Shown here: positions 25,265 through 37,073 of the stretch, one piece after another
Numbering within the stretch: the first letter of the stretch is position 1
Layout of the letters: each line of letters begins with the position of its first letter
Assembly (NCBI RefSeq): GCF_028476545.1
Contig: NW_026732536.1
Coordinates: forward strand, 124,001-188,000
Source of the DNA: Physella acuta
Lineage: Eukaryota; Mollusca; Gastropoda; Physidae
DNA: 64,000 nucleotides
Direction of reading: 5' to 3'
Notes under the pieces: model-generated
The model's input: the letters and a program-made list of their open reading frames with translations, nothing else
The model's database searches: none
Told to the model about the DNA's origin: nothing
Position numbers and translations under genes: made by a program

Positions 25265-25384
25265 TTCTAGACCGATGAACGGAAGTCGGAATCCGTAAAA
25301 GACGGAAATAAAAGATGCTTGGGATGAATTGTCTAATTCGGTTGTTTAATGGAATGAAAATGTGGATTAATTGTTTTTTCAATA

Positions 25385-25845
25385 ACCTACAAACACACCT
25401 ACAAACACACCAACCAAACTCACCGCCAGACAGAGGCTACAGCAACCAATAATTCACACTTACAGTCACACAATCTACAACCACATCAACAGACAAACTA
25501 CAACCACCCATTTACACTAAACACGACTTCACCGTCACACAATCTACAACCACATTCAACAGACAAACTACAACCACCCATTTACACTAAACACGACTTC
25601 ATAGTCACACAGTCACACAATCTACAACCACACCAACTGACAAACTACAACCACCCATTTACACTAAACACGACTTCACAGTCACACAATCTACAATCAC
25701 ACAGACAAAATACAACCACACATTCACACCAACTACAGCTACATAGTCCACATATACAACCACACCACCAGACAAACTACAACCACAACTTCACAGTCAC
25801 ACAATCTACAACCACCACAGGCACAACCATCTACAAAAGGAGATG
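25385..25845 (+). repeat. About 72-bp tandem repeat (ACAATCTACAACCACA)
   Basis: Five or more diverged units carrying CACACAATCTACAACCAC, GACAAACTACAACCACCC and ATTTACACTAAACACGAC. CA-rich sequence continues to about 26020. Confidence 0.85.
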
Positions 25846-26240
25846 TTTAATGAAATTTTAGTTCTACATTACATACAGCCAGACAATCATATAAACTACA
25901 GCCACATTGTCACACAATCTACAAGCACATATACACCTAGGGCCACACTGGCCCACACCTGCAAGCAAAATAATCTCACTTATAACACACGCACACACGC
26001 ACGCACACACACACAATCCCACACTTTAAAACCGCGCATTCTTACAGACCACAATCACATATTTCCACCAGCGGGGCACACCATCCCAACATTTCACATA
26101 ACAACACAACGGCAATTAATAAAACATGCTGACACAACCGCATCCATACACCTTTCACACAATCCTCCATTCCAAACATGTCGACCAATTTACATTAACT
26201 TGTCTACAACTTTAACATTTTGCAACACTTAATATTAAGG
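25846..26240. other. CA-rich noncoding DNA
   Basis: CACACGCACGCACACA near 25990 and decayed CAACCACA words; the 129-codon open frame here is Thr/His-rich repeat translation. Confidence 0.5.
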
Positions 26241-26461
26241 CAGTGGCGTCCCTATGGGGGGGGTGCCACCCTCCAAAAAAAATTGTATTTTCGATTAGGT
26301 GTTACCCCTCCCCCTACTAATTCATTATTTTAACTGGATAAAAATTTGTTTTACATTAATTTTTTTTAATAAGGTGCCATGTCTGAACTAGTGTTACACT
26401 GTGCTGACCCCCCCCCCACCTCCCCTCCCCCCCCCCCCCTTTCCGCTTAGTGACGCTACAG
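26241..26461. mobile_element. hAT-like MITE, GGCGTCCC type
   Basis: Starts CAGTGGCGTCCCTATGG and ends TAGTGACGCTACAG; flanking 8-mers TATTAAGG and TGTTAATG agree at 6 of 8. Interior has GGTGCCACC and C runs. It is a separate family from A-C. Confidence 0.5.
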
Positions 26462-26477
26462 TGTTAATGGTATACAT

Positions 26478-26586
26478 CAGGGGTCGGCAACCTTTTGAGA
26501 CGAACGAGCCAAAGTTACAATTTACAACATTACCCGGTCTTTAAAGAGCCACTAACATTTTTATGTCAATAGTATATTAGTTTAGG

Positions 26587-26630
<44 letters not shown>

Positions 26631-26638
26631 TATATATA

Positions 26639-26680
<42 letters not shown>

Positions 26681-27313
26681 CCTAAACAAATATCATACTA
26701 TATATATAATTTAAAATAAATAGCTTTGAATGTATGAAATAATCTCATTTGAATTTGTGTTGAGAGGATCTACTATGTAAGTCAGAGTACTTGCAATTTT
26801 TTTGAATTGCTCAATCTCTCAGTGAAACATCCTTCATTTTTGTTTATTATTAATGCTGATTGAATAGTAGCATTGATTTCATAATGAAATTTTTTTCAGA
26901 TTTTTCGTAATTAAGTAATTTATCGCTCACCATGTATTCAACAAAAATATTTTTTTTCTAAACATCCACTTTCTTCTAGCAAGACTTAGGCTGGGTTTTC
27001 CTTTCAGTTTTACACTTAGCTGGTTTACTTTCTTTGTGATATCATCTATAAAGTTGAAAGTTTCAATTCGGAATGGACAATGTAATAGGAAGTACACTGA
27101 GATAGGGAGTAACTAAATATTCTAATGGAATAGTGAATGTTTATTGTTTATATCTATTGTTATATCGTTTATTACCGAGTGTTGCAGAGTAATATTTTTA
27201 TGAGTTTTGAAAATAAAATAAAATAATTATTATTTGTGCATGGAGCTGAAGAGCCGCAACTGGACACCAAAAGAGCCGCATGCGGCTCGCGAGCCGCAGG
27301 TTGCCGACCCCTG
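26478..27313. mobile_element. Charlie-like hAT element (836 bp, non-autonomous)
   Basis: Starts CAGGGGTCGGCAACC and ends GGTTGCCGACCCCTG, exact inverted repeats, with a perfect 8-bp duplication GTATACAT (26470-26477, 27314-27321). Subterminal GAGCCGC/GCGGCTC words are typical of this group. No transposase frame. A palindromic TA hairpin lies inside at 26569-26701. Confidence 0.93.
26569..26701. repeat. Palindromic (TA)n hairpin inside the hAT element
   Basis: ATTAGTTTAGGATTATA on the left pairs with TATAATCCTAAACAAAT on the right around about 90 bp of TA, giving a foldback of roughly 130 bp. Confidence 0.8.
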
Positions 27314-28168
27314 GTATACATGCATACAACGGATGATCTATAATCGTAGATTAATAGCCTCTTGGTACCCTTTATCAGAAACATTACGACTTCTTAATAA
27401 AATAAATTGATAGTTGTTTTTTTTTTTGTTTAAAAAAGCATATTTCAATACCTCTTTTCATCCCTTCTCATTAAGCCTACAAAAAACACCTTGACATCTA
27501 TAATTATCTACACGTGTTCTTTCCTTTTTACTTTCTCGTATATACGAAGTATAGAGAAAGTATTGTAATCGTGCAAAAAAAAAAAATCGAGATTTTTACA
27601 AATCTCGACGTTTTACACCTCACTGATACGGAAAAACATAATTTTGCAATCTTGTCCGTATGTCTGTGTGTGTGTGTGTCTGTGTGTCTGTCCGTGTGTA
27701 AACACGATTACTTGAGTACCGTTACAGCTAGGTTGATGAAATTTCATATATAAGTATTACATCAAAATCGTAGATCCGTATCAACTTTTGAGCGATTTCC
27801 GACAACCGGAAGTGGTACTTTTTCTACTTTGAATTTTTCAAAAGCCTATAACTTGAGTACTATTTCAGATAGATAAATGAAATTTCACATGTAAGTAAAA
27901 GATCTAATTCTCTACCTTCTGTAAAATTTTGAGTAATTTACGTTGACTGGAAGTAGTACTTTACGCTACTTCCGATTTCACAAAAAACTAATGTAAGTTT
28001 TAAAAGTACTAATAATATTGCGCACTATTATGCGTTTTTTATTTAGCGTTCACTTGGTGTGCAATTAATTTGTCTACGAGATTTTATTCTATTTTTAAAA
28101 CTTTAAGTATTTAAAATGGATTAAAAATCATGTCTATAGCCCGAGTTTCCATCCCCTGTTATTTTATA

Positions 28169-29648
28169 CTAGCTGCATCCCGTGCTCCGCCACGGTAAAT
28201 CTTTTTAAAATATACCAACTTTGGAACAGAACAAAACAAACAAAAACACAACACAAACACAAACACAAACAAAACACAACCACAACCACAACACAACCAC
28301 ATTACAACCACAACACAATCACAACACAACCACAACACAACCACAACCACAAAACAACCACAACACAACCACAAAACAACCACAACACAACCACAACACA
28401 ACCACAACACAACCACAACACAACCACAACCACAACACACGGTAAATCTTTTTTAAATGTACCAACTTGGGAACAGAACAAAACTAAACACAACACAAAC
28501 GAACGCAAAAAAAAAAAAAAAAAAAAAAAAAAACAACGAAAAAACAAACACAACACTCATAACATAAACACAATTTAAATGCAATCATACAGGCATATTG
28601 CTCACAGTCTAGCCCGTAGCGCCAAATCGCGCCCTTTCCGGTGATTTGCACCCCCCTCAAACTTTCGATTTGCACCCCTTCCCCCCCCCCCCCCCCCGCC
28701 GCCCTAAAACTTTCGATTTCCACCACCCCCCCCCCCTCGCAAATTTTTTCCAACCCACTTTGGCGCCCCCTAAGGTCGGCACCCGGGGACATATGCCCCC
28801 CTCGCTACGCCTCTCCTATAAAACCCGAAAGATAGAATAATAATTAGAAATCAGCATAAATAATAGGCAGTATTTAAAATATCCGTGTTTTACCTACAAT
28901 ATTTCACTTTATCCATTCACGCATTTTTTTTCCAGTACTTTAAATTTTAAAAATTTACAATTGAGTTTCATAACTAAAACCATTGCGCACCTAATGAACG
29001 TGATGACGCGCCTATAATAGTGCTGAACAGTTGATTCAAAATTATAAGTAATAAACAGTAGGGCCTACATTCAGTGAATAAAATAAATAAAAGATTGCCT
29101 TTTATCAATCCATGCTAATTATAATTTTCTAACAATAATTTCCTCTTACACATCCGAATAATTTGCATTCACATTTTGCTAATTATATTATTGCAACACT
29201 AATTCCTTCTATGACGAACGTATATTTGCATTCACATTTTTTATTAGCGTGAGTTTAATGTATTTTTAAATTACCTCCTTTGTCAAAATTAGAAAAGAGT
29301 TAAATTAATTTGATTTTTCTACCCTGCTGTTATTATGTTATTAAAATGTATCCACTTTTTCTGGGAGCCTAAACGAAAATGATATTTGACATTAATCTTT
29401 TTAATACTTTTTAGCAGTTTGCGTGTATTTAATATTTTCTTGACGTTATGCGAAAGAGTAAAAACCGTGGAAATTATAAAATAGCTTTATGCCGCTATAT
29501 AAACAAACCCTACTCTAATACTTATAATAAGACACTGCGGTGCACTGAAAAGCACTGCGTGGTGCGAATGTTTACTTTTATGGTTCTAAAAGCTATAGCG
29601 ATGACGGAAGGAAGGACTGACACACTACTTGCCCGCTTATATTATAGA
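28169..29648 (+). mobile_element. CTAGC-head element inserted in copy 2
   Basis: Starts CTAGCTGCATCCCGTGCT with a CCGTG...CACGG hairpin. The body is an A/C-only tract (28226-28440) followed by an internal duplication of the head region (CACGGTAAATC at 28190 and 28436) and a second A/C tract. It ends in GACGGAAGGAAGGACTGACA then TATATTATAG. That GACGG-rich, TATAG-ended 3' part is reminiscent of non-LTR element tails, but no reverse transcriptase is present. A family C MITE sits within it. Confidence 0.6.
28606..28814 (-). mobile_element. hAT-type MITE, family C, within the CTAGC element
   Basis: CACTTTGGCGCCCCCTAAGG and terminal CTCGCTACGCCTCT match the 18632-18819 copy in reverse. The left end is decayed and no target duplication could be set, so the boundaries are approximate. 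Confidence 0.6.
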
Positions 29649-29769
29649 TAAGAATATTCGAGAAAGTTTAGGGGAGATCACTCCCGGTTTATTTCGATCA
29701 TTATCACACAAAAAAAATAGAAGAAATATTACTCAAAGTGAAGAAATAATAAATTATCAAGGCAAAACA

Positions 29770-30216
29770 ACCAGCAAAGAGCGGCACAGAACTCTCTCGC
29801 ACGCTATCTCGCGTGCGCTGGCAATCGGCGAGTCCCGTCGACTCGCTCGCGCTCATGTTGTGGTTCGTTTCACTCAGCAACCGCGCATGCCAGGAAAGGG
29901 CGGGGGAAAAATAAAAATAAAAAAATAAAAACACGGAAGGGAGAAAAAAAAAACGAAACACATTGCTTCACCACCGGCGGGAGCAGAAATCATCGTGCTG
30001 TTGTTGTGTCTTGGGTTTTGTTACTGTGTGGGATTCTGTTGTTGTTGGTGGTGGTGGAGGTGAATAGGTGAAGCAGACGACAAGTGCGGTGTTCAATGTG
30101 CATGGATGCACGCGACAACGAGGAGTAGCGGCACACATTTGAGTTGGAGCGTCGACCCCCGGCGCGATAAGGGTTAAGATTAACTCTTATTTTTTGGATT
30201 TTTTAAAAGGCTGAAG
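29770..30216 (+). promoter_or_regulatory. CpG-dense segment with GC box and a first-exon-like end
   Basis: About 17 CpGs occur within some 130 bp (29780-29910), ending in GGAAAGGGCGGGGG, a GC-box/Sp-type site at about 29894-29906. Moderately GC-rich DNA then leads to GGCTGAAG followed by donor GTAAGA at 30217. This is the layout of a promoter and noncoding first exon on the plus strand, but no downstream exon is recognised. A repeat-derived CpG patch is the alternative. Confidence 0.3.
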
Positions 30217-30491
30217 GTAAGAAATGTATACTTTTTTTTACTGCTAGAGCGTGTTTGTTGTTGTTTTGATTTTTTTGGTTAACCTGTTACGTGTTTTCAG
30301 TGACAAGAGTTCACTGTGGAGTAGGTGGGGCGGATGGTGAAGAGATGTGATACTGGTTCACGGTTTATATGGCACGCAGATATATGGGGTGGGGGGTGGA
30401 TGGAGATTTGTTGTTGTGATTGTGTGCTTGTTCACACATGGAGTAAGTAAAGGTGGCTTTGTTTGTTGTGTATGTAGATTGCACCTGTGCG
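30217..30491. other. Unassigned DNA downstream of the CpG patch
   Basis: TG-rich; GTGTTTTCAG at about 30291-30300 is a possible acceptor but opens into no recognisable exon. Confidence 0.3.
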
Positions 30492-30729
30492 CAGTGTTTC
30501 TTCCAGACTTTTTTCTCCGGAGGGGGGGCACTTGAAATCTTCGGGGGGGGGGGGCGGTAAACTTTCTTCGGGGGGGGCGGACACTGTTAAAAGTATATAT
30601 TTTCTATATAAATTATATAAATTTCATTTCGTTTGGGGGGGGGGGCGGTACAAAATTTTCGGGGTGGGGGGTGGGGGGGGGGGGGGGCTTCGCCCCCCTC
30701 CCCCGAAGAGATGCCTGGAAGAAACTCTG
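30492..30729 (+). mobile_element. hAT-type MITE, family D
   Basis: Starts CAGTGTTTCTTCCAG and ends CTGGAAGAAACTCTG with a perfect 8-bp duplication CCTGTGCG (30484-30491, 30730-30737). The interior is several long G runs and one C run. Confidence 0.9.
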
Positions 30730-30734
30730 CCTGT

Positions 30735-31285
30735 GCGTTGGGTTGTTTGCTAATTAGAGATGGGTTGTTTGCTAATTAGAGATGGGTTGTTTGCTAATTA
30801 TTATAGATGGGTTGTTTGCTAATTAGAGATGGGTTGTTTGCTAATTAGAGATGGGTTGTTTGCTAATTAGAGATGGGTTGTTTGCTAATTAGAGATGGGT
30901 TGTTTGCTAATTAGAGATGGGTCGTTTGATTATGAAAGGTGGTTTATTTGTTAATTAGAGATGGTTTTTTTTTTTGCTATTTAGATATGGGTGGTTTGCT
31001 AATTAGAGATGGGTTGTCTGATTATTGAAGGTGGTTTATTTGCAATTAGTGATGGTTTTTTGCTAATTAGAAATTGGTTGTTTGCTAGTTAGAGATGGGT
31101 TGTTTGCTAATTAGAGATGGATTTCTTGCTAATTAGAGATGGGTTGTTTGCTAATTAAAGATGGGATGTTTACTAATTAGAGATCTGTTTTTTAATAAAG
31201 GTCGTTTGTTTGTTAATTAGAGGTGGGTTGTTTGCTAATTAGAGATGAATTGTTTGCTAATTAGAGATGGGTTGTTTGCTAATGG
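30735..31285 (+). repeat. 22-bp minisatellite (TTGTTTGCTAATTAGAG)
   Basis: Around 20-25 units, very regular to 30925 and then diverged. Each unit contains the palindrome CTAATTAG, whose TAATTA core is a homeodomain-type site. Confidence 0.93.
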
Positions 31286-31385
31286 ATTGTTTGTTATTGT
31301 GCGTACAGTGGTTTGTTATTGTGCGTACAGTGGTTTGTTATTGTGCATAGCGTGGTTTGCTATTGTTCGTAGGGTTCAACTTATT
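31286..31385 (+). repeat. Short tandem repeat TGGTTTGTTATTGTGCG
   Basis: Four units of about 23 bp (GTTATTGTGCGTACAGTGG), continuing from the previous minisatellite. Confidence 0.8.
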
Positions 31386-31850
31386 CTGTATCGACGTGCG
31401 TATAGTTACAATGAGTATGTCACCTGTGTGCAACTACTCAAACGCACCCACGTGCGAAGCGTAAAGATGTATGCCTAGATGTTTACCACATTGAATAGTG
31501 TTACTAACATTTAAACATGGGGATCTTCAGTTGTGTGCGCTTGCATTTCACCTTTATGCTAGTGGTGCTGAGCATTGTGCGTGCGAAACTCGTACAAATG
31601 ACGTTAGCAAACGTGCGTAGCTTGCAGAGCTGCCGCCAACAAATGTGTGTGCGTGTTCATTTGTTATCAGACGTCAAAGAGCTTGACTTGGTTGTGATAC
31701 ACCGTGACCTTTTGCGCCCTCGGCTGTACGTCGCGTTCTGCATGTCACATTCTATATGTCACATTTAGTACCAGAGGGGTCTAGGTAGAATTTAAGCTTG
31801 AATGTGTCATTTTACTAGTAATATCCTTAACTAAACCCGTTTACTATCAT

Positions 31851-31853
<3 letters not shown>
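31386..31853. other. Unassigned noncoding DNA
   Basis: Rich in GTGCG words (for example ACGTGCGAAGCG) with several CpGs; two short open frames with no recognisable domain. Confidence 0.35.
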
Positions 31854-32285
<432 letters not shown>

Positions 32286-33240
32286 AATTTGTAGCGCACC
32301 AGCTTATGATGATCCCAGTCGTTGCTGGTGCTTACAAATCTATGTAAGTGTAATAGGTCGTTTAGTGAACGTCAGATTTTTTCTCCTCAAATTTATTAGC
32401 CAAATCTCGTTTGCTGTCAGCTGCACGTGAGCTAAGCTATCAAACTACCGTATCGCTTAATCATTTATAATTTTTTGATTTAATTAGATTTCCATGACAC
32501 GCCCCCCCCCCCCCCCCCCCCCAAATAAAAAACGAAAAAAAATGTTTCATCTTGTTTATGACAACCTCCGCCTCTCCACACACAAATACCCAACAATTCC
32601 CCGTCCCATTGTTCAAATAATTTAAAACTTGGACATTAACCACCAAAACATATACTGTTGTGTACCAACACCCCTCCCCCTCGCTAAACCCTCGGCTAAG
32701 AATTATCAGTGCTAAGGGTTCAATTTTTGTGACAAAACAAAAAAAAAGGTGTCGAGAGAAAGGAAAAATATTGGCGTGAACGATCAAACACATTCCTTTC
32801 ACCTGCGCTAATTGTTGCTTTGCTATTTATATTATTAGTATCATTATCCTACATGCCGATGGTTTTTAAAAAATGCCGTCGTTAACAATACACGGTTGTA
32901 TTTTTATGTTTACTAATTACTAATTAAAACACGTATGATGAATATCTTGACGGAGCGGTTGGCGAAGCAAATCGGTGGCACTTGAAGCTGTGAGTTATTC
33001 GTATTCGTCATAGTAGGGCCAAGTCAAGCTTCGATGGGGACCCCTGGCTGAAAAAAATATTATCCTGGGCCCCTGTATCACCAGGAATATTAATATCTAG
33101 TAATATGTTTATACAAATGGCCCCTGGCTATTGATATAAATAGCCCTGGTTATAAAAAAATCAACAATAGGAGAATGTTTTTATCCTGGGTTTCTTTATA
33201 ATCATGACTATTTATATCGTGTAACACATTTATACAACAT
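32286..33240. other. Unassigned noncoding DNA
   Basis: Contains a C run (32502-32522). At about 32949-33010, GACGGAGCGGTTGGCGAAGC could be a very decayed SINE head. No gene. Confidence 0.35.
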
Positions 33241-33535
33241 TGTAGGACCGCTATATTCCAGGGCTGCTATATTCCAGGGCCCCTATACTCCGAGGTCCCC
33301 TATAATCCAGTTCTCCTATATTCCAGAATTTCTTTATTCCAACAAACCACATAAATACCCCTTATATTCCAAGGCCCCCTAAGTACAGGGTCCCCTATAT
33401 TCTGAGGCCCCTTATATTCAAAGGCTCCTATACTCCAGGGCTCCTATACACCAAACCCCCATATATTCCAGGACCGCCTGTATTGCAGGGCCCCCTATAT
33501 TCCAAGGCTCCCTATACTCCAGGGCTCCTGTTTGC
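33241..33535 (+). repeat. About 22-25-bp degenerate repeat (CCCCTATATTCCAAGG)
   Basis: Ten or more diverged units of CAGGGCCCCCTATATTCC, with a looser version of the same words back to 33040. Confidence 0.75.
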
Positions 33536-34710
33536 TACCAAATCAGTCCACGCTTTGTTCTCCACTGTAGAGGTCTATGAATTTTGAGAACTTACGGCGT
33601 GGAAATCAAAGATGATCACGCGTTTGAAAGAAATAAACTATCTTTGAGTGCTGGCCCGAGGTTTTGCTAATCATTCCAATATAGTTTGACTACAATAAGG
33701 GAAACTCCAGTTACCAGTAATGTGGTGCACCGATAAGCAAGCAGTCACTGCGAAATGGGAGTTGTAACTGGCTATACTGGTTAAATGTTCATCCCATTTT
33801 GTAGCTGGTTATACCGGCTAAATGTTCAACCCATGACGGCTAAACAGCTAAATGTTCCACACAGCTTTTTCTATATTATCTAAAGTTCTTACCTAACTTG
33901 TAGGATTTAGCTGATATTTTCACCTAGATTGTAGCTATATTAGCTGAAGTCTTCACCTAGCTACTGGTCGAAGGTTTTTCCTAGCTTGTTGCCACATTGG
34001 ATGAAATTTTTATTTATCTCGTTGCTATATTTAGGTGTGTGTGTGTTTTTTTTTTACATTTCTGGCCCATACAATATAAACAACATAAAAACATCTTTGT
34101 TCTATTTTACTACCATGTTTTGATAAACTTTGAACTTATTAGCTTGATGAGCACGATAATTACCTTCTTTAAAAACAAACTCATCTGACCGATTTGATGA
34201 GGTTAGCATGCTATTTAGAAAACCTTTGCATACTGATTAAAAGGGGGAAAAAACATGTTGATAAAAATGTACCTTTGATTTGCATTTAAAAAGCCGTAAT
34301 CATTTCTATTAAATCTTCCTACGTGTAATTACATGAAAAAGCTATTGATTAGCCCTTAGTATTAGCCCTTAAAAATCCGTTTGATGAATGTAGTGTAGGA
34401 AGCTGTCTTTTCCCATCCCTATTCTTCCAACCAAAAAAATGTATTTTCGATAAAAATAATGGAAACTAGTGTGTTTTACTTCAATCAAATAATAATGTAT
34501 GTTTATAAATATACAAGCGCAGGCTAAAATAAAATAAAAACAATGGAGTAATTATAATTTCATGCCAAATCCAAATGAAAATTTAACCGAAAAATCGGAT
34601 TTTTTAAAAAACATCCTTAATAAACAAAATAGATTTATAACCAACAGCTTCAAATATTTAAAAACAAGTTAATAAAAAGTCTAGTGACAATTTAAGCGCA
34701 ATTTCCTTAA
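33536..34710. other. Unassigned AT-rich DNA
   Basis: Local repeats of TAGCTGGTTATACCGGCTAA and TCACCTAGCTTGTAGC words between 33770 and 34000; no gene. Confidence 0.4.
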
Positions 34711-35121
34711 TTAATTTTTTGTGACCGAACGAAAGGATATTTTTGAAAACTTTCTTCGGCAATATTGTTCAAAATTATGGCAGGAATCGATTGGTAAATG
34801 TTTCAAGTCGCTAAGTGGTCTGGTTGCCGAGATATTGGCCAAAAACTGCATTTTTTCGAGGTTTTTTGGCTTTTCCGGGAAATCCAGGAAGGAATTCCGG
34901 GAATTTTTTTGGCCCACAATCATCCTCGAAACTTGCTTAACATATTTGCTTTTGGAACTAGTCCTCGATATTGCTTCGTTGAGGAGGAGATACGACTTAA
35001 AGCTGCGGACACACATCGGACACACATCGGACACATCCATCCTTGACGAGTTAATAATCGCAATTGTCCGTATGGAAATAGCGCTAAAAAAACAAGTCAA
35101 AAAAGTAGAATAACGAAACAA
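34711..35121. other. Two overlapping open frames on opposite strands, unknown
   Basis: A plus-strand frame of 130 codons (34721-35113) and a minus-strand frame of 136 codons (34711-35121) overlap almost fully. The plus frame begins MTERKDIFENFLRQYC and the minus frame contains DVSDVCPMCVRSF. The DNA is less AT-rich than its flanks and includes a tandem CGGACACACATCGGACACA. Neither product is recognised. Absence of stops on both strands over 390 bp in an AT-rich neighbourhood suggests a transposon-derived or imported segment. It may also be chance. Confidence 0.3.
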
Positions 35122-35928
35122 GATAACAGATATAACCGAAAAAAATGATAATTTTTTTATTTACTACGAACAAAACCCAATAACAATAAATTGTAAAATT
35201 ACGAAAAAATATGTATATAATTAATATACAGAAACCCCAATATTTAAAAACAATAACCACAAAAACAAGTATAAATATGAAACAAAACAAAACAATGCTA
35301 ACATTTATAAAATCCACTAGACAAAATACAATTCAAAAACAAACTTAGGACCAAAACAATTATGTTTACTACCACAAATCATGACCCTAAACCAATTATT
35401 CACGTAACGATTATTATAACTGCATAATCTCAACCAACATAATTAATCTACCTCTGACATTTTTAAGCGTCCGACCCATACCCCCCCCCCCCCCCCCCGG
35501 GTAATATAACTGAAACCCGGATGTCCCCCGTCCCCAAGGTACCCCGCAGTATTCATCGGAAGCCGAGGTCGGAATATAAAAAAAAAACGGAATTCAAATA
35601 TTTAATTAACATTCCGGCGGGAATGGGTCCAAATTAGTTTGGTTAATGGGACTATGGGAGGATGAATTAATTGTCCCCCCTGATCGATTGTACTATAGCG
35701 TGTATGTCGCAACACTACCCCACAAGTACGTGGGACTCTAGTATACTTGGTGGGTGTATGCTTGTGAAGGTTAGTTGTCCACGGTTAAGGTTAGGGTGTG
35801 GGGTGGGTTAAGGTTAGGTCAGTGGTCGACTGGGCGCGGTTATATGGGACACTGATGATTAGTGAGGTAAGATATCTCACCAAGGACCAGTTAGGGGTCT
35901 GGGCAGTAAGAAAATTGTTTTTAAAATA
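35122..35928. other. Unassigned DNA; telomere-like words near the end
   Basis: AT-rich to 35470, then a C run at 35481-35498. GGTTAAGGTTAGGG-type words lie at 35785-35818. No gene. Confidence 0.4.
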
Positions 35929-36267
35929 TACGAGCCGACCCGCGGCGTATCATACGCCGCTATTTAGTTGTTGTATTTTAACACGTTTTTATTAACTCAG
36001 CTTCGCGTGGATGTGTTTGTTGTTAAAATTGACATCGAAAATTAGCCCACTTCTGATTGCTCTATAGATCTGAAATTTGGCATGCAGGTTACTTTCGCCT
36101 AACAATTTCAGATGCAATCATAAAAACTAGCAATTAGAGACCGTAATTAGCTTAATTTAATTACGCCCAAAGGACCATAAAATTGAGGACATGATTTCTA
36201 AAGATACCGACAAGACTGGAGGCTTGTTGACACAGTTACTTCGGCCCCAATCGATGTGAGCGCGCTG

Positions 36268-36338
36268 GCCGTGATCGTATAGTGGTTAGTACTTCGCGTT
36301 GTGGCCGCGACAACCCAGGTTCGAATCCTGGTCGCTCA
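36268..36338 (+). tRNA. tRNA-His(GTG)-like, copy 1, altered 3' acceptor
   Basis: The 5' half matches animal tRNA-His: GCCGTGATCGTATAGTGG. The anticodon arm TCGCG-TTGTGGC-CGCGA pairs perfectly with a GTG anticodon, and the T arm CCAGG-TTCGAAT-CCTGG pairs perfectly (B box intact). The 3' acceptor strand is TCGCTCA and does not pair with GCCGTGA, but does pair with TGAGCG at 36257-36262. A T7 run (36342-36348) follows. Probably a Pol III-transcribed tRNA-derived module, not a decoding tRNA. This copy keeps the D-loop GG. Confidence 0.6.
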
Positions 36339-36832
36339 AGATTTTTTTAGTCCGTGTATTTATAAACACTTTTTTAAAAACCACGTTTTTCATGTGTAGC
36401 AACGGACTAAAAAGGAGAAAATAAAATACTTTAAAAAAACTTTTTAAAAAACCACGTTTTTTATGTGTAGCAACGGACTAAAAAGGAGAACGTACACGGT
36501 AACACATTGTTAACGGTGACACGGTTGGTACGCTGGGCATGCTAAAATACACATAAACACGTTTTTCCTTAACTCAGCTTCGCGTTTATTTGTTTGTTTA
36601 TGGGAGATTTGATCACGTGATTCGTGAGTAGATCTCCACGCCAGCAACGTAAATTACACCCTTTCTCTGTTTAAAGCGTATCGGTCGCTCAAGATTTTTT
36701 TAGTCCGTGTATTTAAAAACACTTAGTCAAGTCATACTTAATCAAGTGATTAGATAAAGTAGAAAATAAACTATATAAAAAACTTTTTAAAAACCACGTT
36801 TTTCATGTGTAGCAACGGACTAAAAAGGAGAA

Positions 36833-37073
36833 AATAAAATACTTAAAAAAAACTTTTTAAAAAACCACGTTTTTCTTGTGGACTAAAAAGTAGAAAATAA
36901 CTATTTACATACATTTGATGACAAAAAACGTGGGTCGGGCAGATGGGTCGGGAAATTTGATGGTGAACGTACCCACGTTTTTTGTCATCAAATGTATGTA
37001 AATAGTTATTTTCTACTTTTTAGTCCACAAGAAAAACGTGGTTTTTTAAAAAGTTTTTTTTAAGTATTTTATT
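36833..37073. repeat. Foldback hairpin 1 (103-bp arms, 35-bp loop)
   Basis: Left arm 36833-36935 and right arm 36971-37073 are reverse complements with at most one or two indels in A/T runs. The loop starts CGGGCAGATGGGTCGGG. Confidence 0.9.

Larger units (their letters stand above)
27529..29694 (+). mobile_element. TTCTCGTATA-type repeat, copy 2, split by an insertion
   Basis: Left part 27529-28168 matches copy 1 closely, including start, GTCCGTATGTCTGTGTG and the AGTACTTTACGCTACTTCC stretch. The tail TAAGAATATTCGAGAAAG through CTCCCGGTTTATTT resumes at about 29649-29694. The 1480 bp between are a CTAGC-head element absent from copies 1 and 3. Confidence 0.8.

Noticed and set aside
25385-26020. 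CRISPR-like array
   Set aside because: Units are contiguous diverged tandem repeats without unique spacers, in an animal genome context.
34711-35121. Calling the overlapping frames a host gene
   Set aside because: No intron context, no recognised domain and equal openness on both strands; kept only as an unexplained observation.
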